Below the pieces are notes generated by a model. It was not told the origin of the DNA, searched no databases, and saw only the letters and a program-made list of their open reading frames with translations. The position numbers and the translations under genes were made by a program. A stretch of DNA of 64,000 nt from Cucumis sativus (taxonomy: Eukaryota > Streptophyta > Magnoliopsida > Cucurbitales > Cucurbitaceae): NCBI RefSeq assembly GCF_000004075.3, contig NC_026661.2, positions 19,186,307-19,250,306 on the forward strand. Direction: 5' to 3'. Below, piece after piece: positions 60,741 through 64,000 of this stretch (position 1 is its first letter; each line of letters starts with the position of its first letter).

Positions 60741-61588
60741 AAAAGTGAAAATATAACTAATGAACAAACCAGAGAAAAGTCTTCCAATTTAAAGTAAATG
60801 GTAGATGTATCATAATTACAAAAAGAGTTTCAGATTTTGTGTCCGATCATGTAGACATCGTAACTATCTTCTCCCATCATGATTTCATGGAATGTAAATG
60901 GCTAGCTCATAATAATTATTAACATTGGATATTGGGATTCAAAAATTTGCAAACCTCCTAATAACCATGGAACATAAAATTTGAGGTACTTCAATTTCTC
61001 TTTTATAGTGTCCAATGTTGTCAATTAATTCATCATTGATTTATGGTTAGGGTGATTTTATAGCACATATAATTTAAGTCATAAAAACTTCTCAATTTAA
61101 TAAGGGCAAACAAATTAATCGTATCTTAAGTCAGTAAATTTAGCTAAAAAATAATTGGAATGACATTTAATTTCACCTAAGAATTAGAGGTTTGATGTTT
61201 TATCCAAGCATCACATGCTTTTATTTTGTGTTATCTCATTAAAGTGTCTATTCATGTCATGTGAATAAATTCTTTTTATTTATTCTTTAAAATATTCTAA
61301 TTCTTTTTAGTATTGTGAGTGATGAGATGAGTTAATCCAATCAAAGTATCACCTTTTTATAAAATTAATTTCATGAAAAAACATCACACAATAAAGGAAT
61401 TACAATAATAAATAATAAACCGAGAGATTTACAATTTCAGAATTACTTCAACATAAAAAATAGTAATAATAAACAAATAAATGAATTTGAACAAAACAAT
61501 TAGACCCTTCTTTTTGAAGAAACGGCAAAAGTTGTTCTTTTGCTGAAGATTGATATCAGATGATTAAGACTAAATCATCTCCCAAATC
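60741..61588. other. 3' flank of peroxidase 8
   Basis: AT-rich DNA without a gene. Confidence 0.4.
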
Positions 61589-63131
61589 TCAATTAACAAA
61601 GCTGCAATGGCGTCTAATCTCACCCTGTGATCCTGTTAGAACATCAACGAAACCCATTTTAACCATTGCCTTTCCAAATTTAGCAGCCCATTGATGGCCA
61701 TGCTTAGCATTATGCAACACCATTTCTTTAGTGGAAGAGCTACTCAACAATGTTTGATCCGAGCTCAGCAGCCCACGGTGGTTCTTCAACTCGATATAGT
61801 ACCAATTATCCAAACGATGTGGAGAGAAGAACTCGAGCGCCGCTGTTGGTTCGTCGCTTCCATCGTTATTGCCACTCGGGGGTGGGCATTTGGTCTTCAA
61901 GTATGCAGCATATAAAGGGTCCATGGAAGGGTCTTGTGGATGAGTTGTGTTGAAGGAATAAAGTCTATTGGAGAAGGTAGGACAATGAGCTACTCCAATG
62001 GAGTGCGCACCGGAAAGAGTCACCATCTCCTCTGATGAGAAACCCCGCTTGCCGAAACTCTCTGTGAGCTGCTCGGCATTGAAAGAGGGACCAGGGAGAC
62101 TGTTTGCTTCTTCCTTTATTGAGATGCGACCATCACGACGACCGGCTGGTACTGCATAGTTGATACCTCCAACTCTGCATGCGCTGTCCCGGGCGGCGAA
62201 GGCGAGAATGTCGGCACAAGAAACGGTGTTCGGGCAAATAGCCTCGATTTTGGCCTTGGCTTCGTCGATAACCTCGAAACCTCGTAAGCTTGGGAAGTTT
62301 GCTATATGTTCTCTCTCTGATGGGTTGTTGGGTGTGGACTTCAGCAACACGGAAGCTTCACAACCCTGAATAATTGCATATTAGAAAATTTGAATGTTAG
62401 ATTAATACTAATGAGAGAGAAATGTAGTATTAAAGGGATCTAAGTATGAAATATTTTCCTCGTTTATTCAATTTTGACTCGTAAAATTCATTTGAAAAGT
62501 GGGTTATTGAATTATTAATATAATTAAATTTACTATAAACCATCGACTTTAAGTTTGTTAACCCATACTGCATAATATTAATACGTTTAAATTATACATT
62601 ATTAACAACAAACTATAATTAGAATATTAACTAATAATAATTATTTGAGTATACCCCTGTCTTTTTCTTTATAAACATAATAACTCCTAAAATTCAAAAT
62701 CTACTACTAAATAACATAATATTTATTTCGAAAAAACACCCAAATAATTCATCCTACCCTTATCAAAGTGTTTGATTGGACAAAAGAGAAAACACTTAAA
62801 AAGTTAGAAATCAAATTAAACTTTGATGAATTGTATTCAAATCGTTTGGAAAAGAAAAACACAATAAAAAATCAAAAAAGCTTTTGAAACTTACTCTAAC
62901 GAAACAATCATGGAAGTGCATTCGAATAAGACCCGCAGCAATGCCGGGGTTTTGAGAGATGGCTTGATTTACAGCATTCTTGATAATGGTCTCAGCGTGA
63001 GGACACGATGATTTATAGAACCCTACTTTTAGGGTTTTAGAAGCCAAAGTGGAGTGAAAGAGGAAGAAGAAGATGATGCAATTAGAGAGTAGCTTTGAGA
63101 GAAGTTTGAACTTTTGAGAAGAAGATGCCAT
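61589..63131 (-). CDS. Class III peroxidase 8 of the cluster, intron 2 missing
   Basis: Two exons on minus, 63131-62895 and 62365-61589, giving 337 aa starting [13 protein letters not shown]. The signal peptide core is [13 protein letters not shown]; the mature part is near [12 protein letters not shown]. Arg70 and His74 lie in RMHFHDC and the proximal His200 in [13 protein letters not shown] reads GCEAS (Glu82), as in peroxidase 4. The place of intron 2 in genes 4-7 ([16 protein letters not shown]) is read through without a single extra or missing base, so the intron was precisely lost, or never gained here. It ends [11 protein letters not shown] predicted secreted peroxidase, closest to gene 4 by the Glu and the N-terminal sequence. 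Confidence 0.94.
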
Positions 63132-63224
63132 TAATAATGTTTTGGAGGAGAGAAAAATGAGTTTTTTTTTTTTTTTCTTTTTGAGTTATATTGGATTAAT
63201 ATGAAGAGATGATTATGATTATGG

Positions 63225-63232
63225 TATTTATA
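63225..63232 (-). promoter_or_regulatory. TATA box of peroxidase 8
   Basis: TATAAATA within CTCTATAAATACC on minus, about 95-100 bases before the ATG at 63131. Confidence 0.65.
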
Positions 63233-63274
63233 GAGGCAGAGGGTCGCTGGTTTAATATATTTCTTATGTAAAAC

Positions 63275-63430
63275 GAAACCGTGTATTAAAAGCTGTCAAT
63301 TTATGAAGTTTTCTAAAGTTTGATCTGTTCTCTAATCATATATTTAAAAATAATATGGAGGTTAGTTATTAATTATTTGACTATAGGAAGAAGGGAAAAC
63401 AAACCTCCAATGGGATATTTAAATAAAGTT
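63275..63430 (-). promoter_or_regulatory. Conserved upstream blocks of peroxidase 8
   Basis: AAACCGTGTATTAAAAG with GAAGTTTTCTAAAGTTTGA, followed about 60 bases further by TTTGACTATAGG and CCAATGGGATATTT. Same order as before peroxidases 4-7. Confidence 0.5.
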
Positions 63431-63434
63431 GTTT

Positions 63435-64000
63435 TATGTTCGTAGTAGGTATATATTTTGAGAGGGGAAATATCATATAGTTGCATGTTGAGTGTGTTGT
63501 TTCCCAACCTCTTTTTTCAAAGGGGAGGTTTGAATTTACAAGCTTTAAAAAAAAAAGGAAAAAACAATGAGAATTTTTTATTTTAAATTCTCTTATTTTA
63601 ACATAATTAAATTATTAGCTAGCTAGGGTTTGTTCTTGTTTGGTTTGGAATTATAAGAAATTTGTACTCTATTTTTTATATAATATTAATGAAGTGGAAA
63701 CGATGATGTGTTAAGGAGACGATCATTTAGTGGAGATGTCCGGGTACACTTACTAACTCAGGTATCATTTTCTATATATATATAAGAAATTTTATTATTT
63801 TTGTAGTTGTTACTATGTTTTTTGAATGATATAATATTAAATTTATTTCATATATTCTATCGGTATGTCATTAAGGTATAGATATATTTTTTTGTTTCAA
63901 AATTTTTATTTGAAATTATAATGGATTTCTACTTTAGTGACAACTCTGAAAGATTATATATGTTTACAACATTATTGTGTTAGCCATAGATATTTTTTAT
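63435..64000. other. AT-rich right end with LINE tail relic
   Basis: No gene. The recurrent LINE tail occurs at about 63697-63768 on plus (GATGATGTGTTAAGGAGA, TTAGTGGAGATGTCCGGG, ACACTTACTAACTC). Confidence 0.45.

Overview
This window is plant nuclear DNA. The genes are sparse, intron-bearing and set in very AT-rich intergenic DNA. They include two plant tandem families, a plant-type initiator tRNA-Met, LINE remnants and a plant-mobile-domain relic. The peroxidase, SDR and repeat sequences look like those of Cucurbitaceae (Cucumis or a relative). That placement rests on remembered family resemblance, so it is inference.

Layout. (1) 1-2194, minus: the 5' part of a chloroplast-type START-like (polyketide cyclase/dehydrase) protein gene that runs off the left edge; one of its introns appears to use a GC donor. 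(2) 3534-25933, plus: an array of six classical NAD-dependent short-chain dehydrogenase/reductase (SDR) genes of the secoisolariciresinol dehydrogenase/ABA2-like (SDR110C) type. Five look intact and one (7384-7670) is an internal-deletion pseudogene. Every copy has a first coding exon of only 14-17 nt. The last SDR sits about 8 kb from the others, beyond a plant-mobile-domain relic flanked by GTCGTGTAC palindromes, and lacks the second intron. (3) 29366-63131: a class III secretory peroxidase cluster. Two intact genes and one pseudogene are on plus (29.4-38.3 kb), and five intact genes are on minus (40.8-63.1 kb). Three of the minus genes lie in about 4-kb tandem duplications and are almost identical. 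A tRNA-iMet gene lies antisense inside the pseudogene's former intron.

The SDRs are predicted soluble NAD(H) oxidoreductases of secondary metabolism. The peroxidases are predicted secreted haem enzymes of the cell wall. Nothing shows that the two families act in one pathway; they look like neighbouring, independently expanding arrays. The rest is LINE 3' ends (one recurring tail module is seen at least eight times), dispersed GATCGT/CTATCA-type repeats, a MITE-like GGTTGG/CCAACC element, an LTR-like fossil and simple repeats.

I found no wholly new system. The most useful leads are the palindromes around the mobile-domain relic, the promoter blocks shared by the minus-strand peroxidases (with an apparent insertion in one), the near-identical peroxidase triplet, the GC-AG intron and the precise intron differences between paralogues.
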